Assembly: GCA_003609755.1 (NCBI GenBank)
Contig: AP017991.1
Coordinates: 4,699,001 to 4,763,000, forward strand
DNA from: Planktothrix agardhii NIES-204
GTDB taxonomy: Bacteria > Cyanobacteriota > Cyanobacteriia > Cyanobacteriales > Microcoleaceae
Length of the DNA stretch: 64,000 nt
Direction: 5' to 3'
In this document: piece after piece, positions 16,993 through 25,448 of the stretch
Layout of the letters: each line of letters opens with the position of its first letter
Position numbering within the stretch: the stretch's first letter is position 1
Program-made: the position numbers and the translations under genes
Notes under the pieces: model-generated
The model's input: only the letters and a program-made list of their open reading frames with translations
Databases searched by the model: none
What the model was told of the DNA's origin: nothing

Positions 16993-19530
16993 TTAACTGT
17001 TAATTTTATTCAGGACTTGTAAATTCTGCCAAGCTTGAATAAAATTACCCTGCATCAGTTGAGAAACCCCGGTTAAAATCTTAAATTCAGGTTGATTGGG
17101 GTTTAACTCTAAAGCTGGTTTTAAAGCCTGTTCTGCTAATTTTGCTTGTAAATTATACAGATAAACAAATCCTAAATAGGCGTGAGCATTGGGGTTTTTA
17201 CTATCAAGTTGAGTCACTATTTTTAATGCTGCGATCGCACCTTCAGCATCCTGTTGTAAAACATTAGCCAAAGCCAAATTATAAGCAAAATCCAATCTAT
17301 TAGGTTCCTGTTTTAAGCGATATTCTAACGCCTTTTCCGCTTGAATGGTATAATCTTGAGTCGGATCATATTGATTAATTCTTCCCACCTGAGCAAAAAT
17401 CGGATCTAACCCCTTAATTCCTGCGGGTAAATTCACAATTAATAATCTTAACTGCGTCACTAAATCCAACTCAGGGGCGACCATAGGAGCAGCTTTAGGA
17501 TCAATTTTCAAGGTGACATCAGGGGTATTAATATTATAGCTTTCCCCCGTTTCTCGGTTCAAATAAGTGGCTTCTAATTGATAATTTCCTGGGATCAGAT
17601 TAACCAAAGGTAGCATCGCCATTCGTTCTATAACTTGATAACTTTGATCCGGTGCATCCCCATATAATTGTCCTGTTCCTATCCCATGATCATGAATCAA
17701 AACCGATAAACCTTTAGGGTTAGGGTTAGTTAATTTCCAATTTAAAATCACAATTCCCTGCTGTAATTCCTGTAACGATCCTCGCCATTGATAAGTAACT
17801 GGAACCGGAACCCCAGGAGGAGCTTGAGATGGAATTAAAACCCTTTCTAACTCTATTTTGGGAATCGATTCTTTTAGAGGTAAAACCTCTACAAAGGGGA
17901 TTATTCTTTCATATAAATTTAAAAAACTATTATCCGGTAAAAGCCATTGTTTATTTAGCTTAAATTCGGGACTAATTTCTAAAGTTTGCATCGTCATTTC
18001 TTGAGCATTCTGAACCCGATCTACTGAGCCCTGTTGTCCGGTTTTAGTCACAAACCAAGACATTGATCGCACATCCTGTAAAACATGATTTTTATTCGTT
18101 CCCACCTGTCTCCCGTGAACCTGAGAACCTTTTAACGAACCATAATAGTTTAAATTATGTTGATTAATTTCTGGCGTTGAAGGTAATACTCCTAAATTGC
18201 TTTTTAAATAGGGTTGTGATGCAATCATAGCGCTAATTACTTGTTCATGGGGCCAAGGATTTCCTAAATAAACATGATGTTCATTTCCTGGGTTTAAAGT
18301 TCTAATTACTTGTCTAACTGGATAACTCCCAATTGGCCATAAATTAAACATCATTAATATTATTCCTAAACCCAAAGTTCCCCACCGAATTTGTCGCCCC
18401 CAAGATTGAGGAAATAAGGTTAAAAAATAGGCTAAAACAATTGCTAAAACTGGAAGTAAGGGCAAAGTATAGCGAAAATCCTTATTAATATTTAACGAAG
18501 AAATCAAATATCCTCCCCACCAAAATATCCCTAACCATTTTAAGGATATCCAGTTTAATTGTAATTTTGAGAAATGATCAAAGGGATGATGCTGTTGATC
18601 CCAAGATAAAGAATAGTGTTTAATAATATAGAATAAAAGACCAATAATCGGAATAATTAATAGGGGGAAAGAAACATGGGCGGGAAGTAATTTAAAATAA
18701 TATGTCCAAGCATCTAAAGTATTTAAAGCCGGATCACCTTCGGCGATCGCAGAATCAAGAGTCGCTCTTTTTCCTGAAGTTAACATTAATAACCAATTAG
18801 TTCTCGCCCAAGGAAAAATAATCGCTATTGATAATAATAAGGCTGCGAATAATTGTAAAAAACGGTTCCACTGACGATGTTTTAACACTCCTATTGTTAC
18901 CCATAATAGGGGAGTAAATAGGAAAAAAAGAGCCGTTTGTTTAGTCAAAAGAGCTAACCCAAAAGTCAACCCAAATAGAATAGCCCACCGCCAAGAATGA
19001 GTTAGTTTTTTATCGGAATTAGATAGACCAGAAAACCACCATAAAGTCAAGCTATAGAAACTTAATGTCACCATAGCAGTTAAGGGATAATCGAGCAAAA
19101 ATTGTAACCGATGTTGATAAAGTCCTGGTAAAATAGCGCATAACGCCGTTGCCCAAAATCCTACGGAACGATTAAATAATAATGTGCCTAAACCATAAAC
19201 AGAAGCAAATAAAATAGCACTAAATAATAGATGAACCCCGTTAGTTTGATCCGGCCCTATTCCTAATAAATTCTGAAAGGGAATAGTTAATAAATAGGTC
19301 AACGGCGGAATTTTAGGGGACATCATCCACATCTGAGTCCACCAGTCCCCGGAAAACCATTGGGGATGTTGCCAAACTTGCCAATAATTTAACGCCTCAT
19401 TCAGATAATCAGCCTGATCCCAAGCGGGAACAGACCGATCCATCCTAAACCATAGGCGATCGCTAACGGCCACCACCAGCCAAATTAAGCCAACCCCAAT
19501 AAGCTCTGCGGGGGGTCTGTTGTGCTTCAT
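16993..19530 (-). CDS. GT39-type membrane glycosyltransferase with C-terminal TPR
   Basis: 845 residues from the ATG at 19530; a TTG at 19590 would add 20 residues but lacks a ribosome-binding site. The N-terminal half is a polytopic membrane domain with about ten hydrophobic segments and the acidic first loop AWDQADYLNEA of GT39/PMT-like transferases, which use lipid-linked sugars at the outer membrane face. A soluble middle domain follows, and the last 110 residues contain TPR units (LANVLQQDAEGAIAALKIV, then HAYLGFVYLYNLQAKLAEQA). The acceptor is unknown. It converges on the pentapeptide gene with a 29-bp gap. Confidence 0.8.
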   Translation of the reverse strand: MKHNRPPAELIGVGLIWLVVAVSDRLWFRMDRSVPAWDQADYLNEALNYWQVWQHPQWFSGDWWTQMWMMSPKIPPLTYLLTIPFQNLLGIGPDQTNGVHLLFSAILFASVYGLGTLLFNRSVGFWATALCAILPGLYQHRLQFLLDYPLTAMVTLSFYSLTLWWFSGLSNSDKKLTHSWRWAILFGLTFGLALLTKQTALFFLFTPLLWVTIGVLKHRQWNRFLQLFAALLLSIAIIFPWARTNWLLMLTSGKRATLDSAIAEGDPALNTLDAWTYYFKLLPAHVSFPLLIIPIIGLLFYIIKHYSLSWDQQHHPFDHFSKLQLNWISLKWLGIFWWGGYLISSLNINKDFRYTLPLLPVLAIVLAYFLTLFPQSWGRQIRWGTLGLGIILMMFNLWPIGSYPVRQVIRTLNPGNEHHVYLGNPWPHEQVISAMIASQPYLKSNLGVLPSTPEINQHNLNYYGSLKGSQVHGRQVGTNKNHVLQDVRSMSWFVTKTGQQGSVDRVQNAQEMTMQTLEISPEFKLNKQWLLPDNSFLNLYERIIPFVEVLPLKESIPKIELERVLIPSQAPPGVPVPVTYQWRGSLQELQQGIVILNWKLTNPNPKGLSVLIHDHGIGTGQLYGDAPDQSYQVIERMAMLPLVNLIPGNYQLEATYLNRETGESYNINTPDVTLKIDPKAAPMVAPELDLVTQLRLLIVNLPAGIKGLDPIFAQVGRINQYDPTQDYTIQAEKALEYRLKQEPNRLDFAYNLALANVLQQDAEGAIAALKIVTQLDSKNPNAHAYLGFVYLYNLQAKLAEQALKPALELNPNQPEFKILTGVSQLMQGNFIQAWQNLQVLNKINS

Positions 19531-19674
19531 CGTTGTACTTTCTAATAAGATTTGTGAACCCAACCCCGAGGGCCGAATCTCCAAAGTCAATTAATCACAG
19601 GGTTTGGAGACTAAACCCCTACAATAAAATACTATGACCGATGCCGATCGGAAAAAATTTCTTCACAGGGGGGG

Positions 19675-19703
19675 TTGCCAAACTCGATCAGATTTGCTAG
19701 ATT
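19675..19703 (+). promoter_or_regulatory. Promoter of the tRNA-Phe gene
   Basis: TTGCCA (19675-19680), a 17-base spacer and TAGATT (19698-19703), ending 17 bases before the tRNA. Spacing and match fit a housekeeping sigma-70-type promoter. Confidence 0.65.
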
Positions 19704-19720
19704 AGTGAAAGTGAAAACAA

Positions 19721-19793
<73 letters not shown>

Positions 19794-19818
19794 TTATCAA
19801 ACACTAGACCGTTGCTGA

Positions 19819-20253
19819 TTAACTCAGTTGCGGTCTAATTTTGTAATGGCGATAACGCCAATAATCTTTGAGAATCCGATCATGATCAAAACAGAGGTTT
19901 TGCGGGATTCTCCAGGGTTCAAAAAGTTCTAAATGTTTCGCATCATCGGCGGCTTGGGGTTCACCAATTGCTGTGGCTAAAAAAACCACACTGAGGGTAT
20001 GTTGACGGGGATCTCGATTCGGATCGGAATATACATAAAATTGTTCAATTAATTCGATATCTAATCCCGTTTCTTCTTTTGCTTCCCGAATGGCGGCGGT
20101 TTCAACGGATTCTCCATAATCCACAAACCCCCCAGGAATTGCCCATCCAAAGGGCGGATTTTTGCGTTCAATTAATACAATCGGTCTAGCTGGGCGATCG
20201 CTTAATTCAATAATAATATCAACGGTGGGAGCAGGATTGCGATAATCAGTCAT
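19819..20253 (-). CDS. Nudix hydrolase
   Basis: 144 residues with a complete Nudix box, [20 protein letters not shown] followed by TGL (about 42-64), carrying the RE and EExG metal-binding positions. Members hydrolyse nucleoside diphosphates linked to another moiety. The N-terminal [20 protein letters not shown] and the roughly 145-residue length resemble ADP-ribose pyrophosphatase-like Nudix proteins of cyanobacteria, but the substrate is not determinable. It lies 41 bp downstream of the shikimate kinase gene, separated by a heptamer repeat, and may be co-transcribed with it. Confidence 0.88.
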   Translation of the reverse strand: MTDYRNPAPTVDIIIELSDRPARPIVLIERKNPPFGWAIPGGFVDYGESVETAAIREAKEETGLDIELIEQFYVYSDPNRDPRQHTLSVVFLATAIGEPQAADDAKHLELFEPWRIPQNLCFDHDRILKDYWRYRHYKIRPQLS

Positions 20254-20280
20254 CAGTTATCAGTTATCAGTTATCAGTTT
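20254..20280. repeat. Heptamer tandem repeat, inverse copy
   Basis: Three to four copies of TCAGTTA directly upstream of the Nudix ATG; this is the reverse complement of the heptamer at 371-459. It separates the Nudix and aroK genes. Confidence 0.75.
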
Positions 20281-20293
20281 AAGAGTTTACAGT

Positions 20294-20878
20294 TTAATTC
20301 AAACCATAAGATTGAGGTTTTAAAATGGTGGGAATTTTTTCTAAGATTTGGGTAACAACCTGTTGAGGGACACCACCAGGATTAATTTTAATTTCGAGAT
20401 CAGCTTGAGCATATAAAGATTGACGTTTTTCTAATAGAATTTGTAATTGTTGTAACGGGTCGGGATGTTGTAATAAGGGTCGAGTTTGATCTTCTTTTAA
20501 ACGGTGATAGAGTTCTTCAACAGGAGCATTAAGCCAAATAATCATTCCATGTCTGAGATAACTCCAATTCATTTGTTTAAGAATAATTCCTCCTCCTGTC
20601 GCCACCACAAATTTTTTATAGGCACAAATTTCCGATAAAACTTTAGACTCTAAATCTCTAAAAACATCTTCGCCTTCTGTAGCAAAAATATCAGTAATAG
20701 ACCGATGGGTTGTTTGGCTAATTATGTCATCGGTATCCATGAATCGATACCCTAACTGTTTGGCTAATAATCCGCCAATGGTACTTTTCCCTGAACCCAT
20801 CATCCCAATTAAATAAATATTGATTCCTTTTAATCGTTCTTGCAAAGTTATTAGATCTCCTGAGAAATTAGCCGTCAA
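20294..20878 (-). CDS. aroK: Shikimate kinase
   Basis: 194 residues. Walker A GMMGSGKSTIGG (25-36), the shikimate-binding DTDD (49-52), R at VFRDLE, the GGG at ATGGGIIL, and LID arginine in DQTRPLL are all present. It phosphorylates shikimate at the 3-hydroxyl in aromatic amino-acid synthesis in the cytoplasm. Length fits the cyanobacterial enzyme, which has a short N-terminal extension and a roughly 20-residue tail. It lies between the LapA-like gene and the Nudix gene, all on the minus strand. Confidence 0.95.
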   Translation of the reverse strand: MTANFSGDLITLQERLKGINIYLIGMMGSGKSTIGGLLAKQLGYRFMDTDDIISQTTHRSITDIFATEGEDVFRDLESKVLSEICAYKKFVVATGGGIILKQMNWSYLRHGMIIWLNAPVEELYHRLKEDQTRPLLQHPDPLQQLQILLEKRQSLYAQADLEIKINPGGVPQQVVTQILEKIPTILKPQSYGLN

Positions 20879-20922
20879 TTATATCATTTTATAGTTCAAA
20901 TTTTCAACAGTAAATCTTAATT

Positions 20923-21627
20923 TTAGGGAAAATTAGGTTGATCCTCCTCATCTTCTAATCCCCAATCTTCTTGATCATAATTATTATGACTTTGAGGTTT
21001 AATATCATCTTGAATTTTTGTTTTAGGAGGCGGGGTAATAATTCGATAATCAGCATCATACACCGTTTCAACTTTCCCGACTCCGGTACTACTAGAATCT
21101 CGATCTTCGTAGGAATAGGCATAGGATGAATCCGAATCCGTTGCGGTTTGGGGTGATTTTTCTGGGGTTTCTCTCCCTTCTCGCTCCCAAGCAGGGTCAA
21201 AAGGTTTTACTTCTGTTTCCCAATCATCATCATCCGCAAAACGACTCCGACGGGGTTCGGGTTCAGAAGGACTCACGGAACTATGGGCCGTATAAACCGC
21301 TTCTGGAGTGGGTTCGACGGGTTCGGGAGTATAACCCCAAGAAGACTGATTAACAGGGTCTAGGGGCGGTTTAGCAACGGTTTCAGGGGATGTTTTAGAG
21401 GGAGAAAACGGTTTAACCTTCTGATGATTAATTTGAAATAAATTATGAATGATTAAATAGGTTAATATTCCCGCAGCGATCGCAATTAAAATCCAAACAG
21501 AAATAGGTAAAGTTGGCAATTGATTTCCTAAAAAAATCAAAGGTAAAGAGGGGGATAGATTTTGGATCGTAAAGATCGCCAAACCCCCCACCAGAATCAG
21601 TAAACTAATTAATTGTGTAATAGACAT
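20923..21627 (-). CDS. LapA-like (DUF1049) membrane protein with long acidic tail
   Basis: 234 residues. Two N-terminal hydrophobic helices (about 5-20 and 42-62) with ILVGGLAIFTIQNLSPSLPL match the LapA/DUF1049 domain, a small inner-membrane protein family of uncertain role. The remaining 160 residues are cytoplasmic, low in complexity, rich in P, S, D and E, and end with WGLEDEEDQPNFP. Such tails are variable among cyanobacteria. The stop lies 45 bp before the aroK start, suggesting joint transcription. Confidence 0.75.
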   Translation of the reverse strand: MSITQLISLLILVGGLAIFTIQNLSPSLPLIFLGNQLPTLPISVWILIAIAAGILTYLIIHNLFQINHQKVKPFSPSKTSPETVAKPPLDPVNQSSWGYTPEPVEPTPEAVYTAHSSVSPSEPEPRRSRFADDDDWETEVKPFDPAWEREGRETPEKSPQTATDSDSSYAYSYEDRDSSSTGVGKVETVYDADYRIITPPPKTKIQDDIKPQSHNNYDQEDWGLEDEEDQPNFP

Positions 21628-21658
21628 TTTACCAATTACGAATTATGAATTACGAATT

Positions 21659-21716
21659 TAAGAGGATGACGCAGATTAACACAGATTAAAATCCGTGAAA
21701 TCCTCTTAAATCCGCG
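21659..21716. repeat. Dispersed repeat (inverse copy of 63433-63499)
   Basis: Contains AACACAGATTAAAATCCGTG with TAAGAGGAT ends. The reverse complement recurs at 63433-63499, where one 9-bp unit (AATCCGTGA) is duplicated. Non-coding; it fills the gap between the RNase gene and the LapA-like gene. Confidence 0.75.
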
Positions 21717-21723
21717 TTAAGAT

Positions 21724-24018
21724 TTAGGAAAAATAGGGTTCGTCGTTATCCTCTGAGGCCTCACTACCACCACCGACCGCGACTAAATCAATTTGTTGAC
21801 GATAGTAGTCTACACTTTTTACCTGGACTTCGACATTATCCCCAAGACGGTATTGGTTGCGATTTTTGCGACCGACTAAGGTTTGTTGACGAGAACGGTA
21901 TTCATACCAGTCATCCTTGAGGGAGGAAACATGAACCAGTCCTTCCACCCGTAAAACCTTACCGCCGGGGGACTTCACCTCAATTTCCACAAAAAATCCA
22001 TAGGACTGAACCCCGGTAATCAACCCAATGAAGTTTTGACCCGTGCGTTCCTTCATGAACCCGGTTTTCTTGAGTCCTTCTAAGTCCTCCTCCCCATCCA
22101 CAGCCACGCTTTCCCGTTCACTCAAATGAATCACTAACTGGTTAAACTGACTTTCTAAGTCATGCTGAATTTCCGGGGGGAGCACATTCCAGGTAATTTT
22201 CCCATGACAGGAAGAATGGCCCAAATCCACCCCCTCCTTAGCCCGGGTGGAACGGCGATCGCGTCCTTCCTCAAATACGCTTTTGAGTACCCGCAAAATC
22301 TGTAAATCGCAATAGCGAGACAGAGGGGAAGTGCAATGGGTATAACAGGGAAGGGCCAAACCAAAATGAAGTTTAGCAGTGGTGCTATAAACCGCAGGTT
22401 TGAGAGTTTCCTCTAATAAATAACTCAAAACCCTTTCCGCCCGACTATTTGCCAATTCCTCCGTAAATTGTTGGAAGGTACTGGGTTCTACTTCTTCATC
22501 CTCATCCAAAAATAATTCCGTCCCTAAATGGGTTGCTAATTTCGCTAACTCCGAGACATCAGACGCTTCTGGAGGTGGTTGGACGCGGTAAATCGCCGGA
22601 ACACCCAAAGTATGTAAATGACTCCCGACAATTTGATTCGCCAAAACCACCAATTCAGAAACCATCGCCCGGGCGGGAGATAAAGATGAGAGAACAATTG
22701 GCCCAAGTTCCCCTTCATCATTAAAATGACAATGACTATCGGGTAAATTTAGTTCAAAACTTCCCCGTTCTAAGCGAATTTGGCGTACCGCCCGACTTAG
22801 TTCCAAGAAATTTTCTAGGACATTCGCAAAAGGCGAGGGTTCACCATCGAGAATGGTCTGGGTTTGTTCAAAGCCGAGTTGATGATCAACCCGGATCACG
22901 CTGGGTTGGATCTCGTATTCCGTTACCCGTCCCGCCATATCGAGGGTGATCATAATTGAGATAGCCAATCGTTCCTCGTCGGGAACTAGAGCCAAGCGAT
23001 CACCAGAAATGGTTTCGGGATAAATCGGAATTAATTTATCCGCTAAATGAATCGCCGTTCCCCGTTTGCGGGCTTCTCGGTCAAGATCACTATCGGGAAG
23101 AATATAATGGGCAGCATCAGCTAAATGAATCCCTAATTGCCAATGATCGGATTTTGTTTGTTCAATACTAAAGGCATGATCGATACAGGGTGGATGGTTC
23201 GGCCGTTCTGAATCCTTGAAAACCGAAAATTCAGGATTGCCTAAATCTGGTTGAAAACTAATCGTTAAAACATTGCGAATATCAACCCGATTTTTTAAGT
23301 CACTTTTTTTCGGGTTACGGTCAATCGCCTCCGCTTCCCGTAGGACTCCGGCGGGCCATTTGCGGGGTAAATCGTGTTTACAACAAACAATATCCAAATC
23401 ATCGGCATCTTCGGCATCGGAACCGAGAATTTGGACAACGTGACCCAGGGGACGATGGACACCAATGGGATAACGCAGGACTTCGACATGAACTAAATGA
23501 TCCACAGCCCCAGACAGTTCCGACGGATCATTAATTAGGTCTAATTCAAATAACAACCGATCATCTAAAGGAACCGCCCGATATCCGGTTTTGGATTGTT
23601 TAATTCTGGCTAAAACTGAAGGATTCGCCCGTTCTAAAATTACATAAACTTCTCCTTCGGGAGAACGGCGGCGACTGCCTTCTTTAATGATTCTAACCAG
23701 AACCCGATCGCCATTCCAAGCCGTACTTAGATGACTTTCCCGAATATAAACATCTTCGGCTCCTTCAGCATCTTGAATGGCAAAACAGAAGCCTTTACTG
23801 GAACATCGGAGTTTGGCTTCGACAATTCCTTCTTCGGGAACCCGACGATAGCGACCTTTATCTTTTTCCAGAATTCCAATTCTTTCCAAAGCATCCAAAG
23901 CAATCTGAAACTTTCGGAGACTTTCCTCGTCGGGGGCGAGTTTTTTCTCTAAAGCCTTGGGGGTGACTAATTTATCATCGGAAAAATAGGCTAATAGTGT
24001 AGCGATTGAAAATTCCAT
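21724..24018 (-). CDS. RNase II/R (RNB) family protein with altered catalytic motifs
   Basis: 764 residues in RNase R order: an N-terminal winged-helix-like part (ALDALERIGILEKDKGRYRR), OB/cold-shock region (about 65-160), RNB domain (about 230-580) and a C-terminal S1 domain (about 650-745). The RNB core is recognisable from LGIHLADAAHYILPDSDLDR to YTHCTSPLSRYCDLQ. However, the usual four-Asp cluster (DAKDLDDA) reads HPPCIDHA with an insertion before it, and the SPIRRY arginine pair reads SPLSRY. Exonuclease activity is therefore doubtful. Cyanobacteria encode an RNB paralogue called Zam, and this could be that group, but I cannot settle it. Confidence 0.8.
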   Translation of the reverse strand: MEFSIATLLAYFSDDKLVTPKALEKKLAPDEESLRKFQIALDALERIGILEKDKGRYRRVPEEGIVEAKLRCSSKGFCFAIQDAEGAEDVYIRESHLSTAWNGDRVLVRIIKEGSRRRSPEGEVYVILERANPSVLARIKQSKTGYRAVPLDDRLLFELDLINDPSELSGAVDHLVHVEVLRYPIGVHRPLGHVVQILGSDAEDADDLDIVCCKHDLPRKWPAGVLREAEAIDRNPKKSDLKNRVDIRNVLTISFQPDLGNPEFSVFKDSERPNHPPCIDHAFSIEQTKSDHWQLGIHLADAAHYILPDSDLDREARKRGTAIHLADKLIPIYPETISGDRLALVPDEERLAISIMITLDMAGRVTEYEIQPSVIRVDHQLGFEQTQTILDGEPSPFANVLENFLELSRAVRQIRLERGSFELNLPDSHCHFNDEGELGPIVLSSLSPARAMVSELVVLANQIVGSHLHTLGVPAIYRVQPPPEASDVSELAKLATHLGTELFLDEDEEVEPSTFQQFTEELANSRAERVLSYLLEETLKPAVYSTTAKLHFGLALPCYTHCTSPLSRYCDLQILRVLKSVFEEGRDRRSTRAKEGVDLGHSSCHGKITWNVLPPEIQHDLESQFNQLVIHLSERESVAVDGEEDLEGLKKTGFMKERTGQNFIGLITGVQSYGFFVEIEVKSPGGKVLRVEGLVHVSSLKDDWYEYRSRQQTLVGRKNRNQYRLGDNVEVQVKSVDYYRQQIDLVAVGGGSEASEDNDEPYFS

Positions 24019-24454
24019 GTAGCGATTAATCCTCTTTTTGTCAGAATCAGGTTTTGGGTGTTAGGGATAGGATATTGGGTGTTAAACGGGTGAAGATTGA
24101 GCAAAGAAGTGATTTGGTGCTTTCCACACATCGGACACCCAACACCCAATCCCCAAAACCCCATCTTTAAAACACCTGGGGGGGAACTTCTCACGGGCTG
24201 ATTGTACCAACCCCATAGGGACAGTGTTACAATCAAGGATGCACAAAAGCCGTCCGTTAGACATAGAGGCTACAGGCTAAACAGAGGAGACCCTAGTATC
24301 TATTCCCTTGGGCAATGCTAACTTCGAGCTTATGAAATAGCACCTAATGTTGATTCCCTTGGTGCTTGTGAGATAGGGTATAGAATTTGTGACGTTTAGC
24401 TTTGTGAATGACTAATCTTTAAGTATATCGTAGTTTGTTTAGGAATTATTTATT
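24019..24454. other. 436-bp spacer with inverted and direct repeats; possible small RNA
   Basis: No convincing gene. Between 24050 and 24165 the strings GGTTTTGGGTGTT...ATTGGGTGTT and AACACCCAATCCCCAAAAC form an imperfect inverted repeat. A candidate -10 TACAAT (24228-24233) precedes a less AT-rich stretch at 24240-24400. In it ATTCCCTTGG occurs twice (24302, 24353), each followed by a GCTT(A/G)TGA(A/G)ATAG string. This could be a structured RNA or the leader of the next gene; I cannot assign a family. Confidence 0.35.
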
Positions 24455-25243
24455 ATGTTGGCTCAATTGCGATCGCGTTATCCGACGGCAAGTTTAATTT
24501 CTGAGTTACTCACCATTTACCTAGGAAAATATGTGGTACGGGCGGTGGTTGAAATCGACGGGGCGATCCTAACCACGGGATTAGCCGCCGCCGATACCGT
24601 TGAGTTAGCAGAGGATCAAGCCAAAAAACGGGCGATTCAATCCCTAGATATTGATACCACCCGACCCCAACCTTCTACCCCCAGGGAACCTTTAAAACCG
24701 ACACCCATGGAACTCAAACCGGAAGTTGCGACGCCTGTTTCAGTTCCCGCAGCCTCTCCTAACCTTGAGAGTCCACCCCCCCTCGCTCCATCTTCTATCC
24801 CCGATCAAGATTCTGAGGGAATTCCCTCCGCGTCTCTCACCTCCGATGATTGGTTATCAGCCACCTATATTCAGCCCAAAACCGACAAGACCCCGGACAA
24901 GGATACGGAGAGCAAATCGTCCTCTGCTAAGGGTTCTAAAGGACGTAGTGCTTCCTTACCTCCGGTTCCTGCAAGTCCCGAAGTTATCCCCACCTATCCC
25001 GATGAACCCGAATTTAGCCAAGCCTCGGCGGGTTCTGGTCGTTCTTTCGAAACAACGGATTTTTCCTCGGATATTGCTAAAACGGATATTGAATTAAAGC
25101 GGCTACAATGGACGCAGGAACAAGGTCGCGCCCATTTACTCAAAACCTATGGGAAACGGTCTCGCCAGCATTTAACTGATAATGAATTATTGGATTTTCT
25201 GCACTATTTAGAGTCCATTTCCATACCGACCGAATCCCCCTAA
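24455..25243 (+). CDS. Conserved cyanobacterial protein of unknown function
   Basis: 262 residues in three parts: an ordered N-terminal domain of about 70 residues (LISELLTIYLGKYVVRAVVE, then DTVELAEDQAKKRAIQSL), which resembles a double-stranded-RNA-binding-like alpha/beta pattern; a long disordered middle rich in P, S, T and E (75-205); and a conserved helical C-terminus (KTDIELKRLQWTQEQGRAHL, then RQHLTDNELLDFLHYLES). N- and C-terminal blocks joined by a variable linker look like a protein with two interaction sites. I know of no function. No signal peptide. Confidence 0.6.
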   Translation: MLAQLRSRYPTASLISELLTIYLGKYVVRAVVEIDGAILTTGLAAADTVELAEDQAKKRAIQSLDIDTTRPQPSTPREPLKPTPMELKPEVATPVSVPAASPNLESPPPLAPSSIPDQDSEGIPSASLTSDDWLSATYIQPKTDKTPDKDTESKSSSAKGSKGRSASLPPVPASPEVIPTYPDEPEFSQASAGSGRSFETTDFSSDIAKTDIELKRLQWTQEQGRAHLLKTYGKRSRQHLTDNELLDFLHYLESISIPTESP

Positions 25244-25251
25244 AATCGGTT

Positions 25252-25396
25252 TTAGTCTCCCGTAATATGTACGACTAATTCCCGTGTTTGACGATGACGT
25301 CGATGTTCCCAGAGATAGATTCCTTGCCAGGTTCCTAATTGTAGAAAAGGATTTTCCACTGGTTTGTATTTCCAAAATTTCTTGATAATGCGCCAT
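25252..25396 (-). pseudogene. YjbQ (UPF0047) gene with a large internal deletion
   Basis: The frame opens with MAHYQEILEIQTSGKSF, the N-terminus of the YjbQ family, then jumps directly to the C-terminal end. One base out of frame it reads LQLGTWQGIYLWEHRRHRQT and ends ELVVHITGD-stop at 25252-25254, which is the exact YjbQ C-terminus. About 85-95 codons, including the HTSAS core with the active-site His, are gone. It is therefore inactive. YjbQ proteins have a reported weak thiamin-phosphate synthase activity. The palindrome at 25407-25428 lies just upstream. Confidence 0.85.
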
Positions 25397-25406
25397 AATT
25401 TCACCC

Positions 25407-25428
25407 GTAGTAAGCCCTTCAGGGCTTA
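25407..25428. repeat. GTAGTAAGCCCT palindrome
   Basis: TAAGCCCT-TC-AGGGCTTA preceded by GTAG. The same GTAGTAAG(C/T)C(C/T)TTTAGGGCT string occurs twice at 48882-48988. Confidence 0.6.
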
Positions 25429-25448
25429 ATTATCCTTAAATAATAAAG

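Noticed and set aside
24240-24400. 6S RNA gene
   Set aside because: I could not form the required closing stem and central bubble by eye; left as an unassigned candidate.
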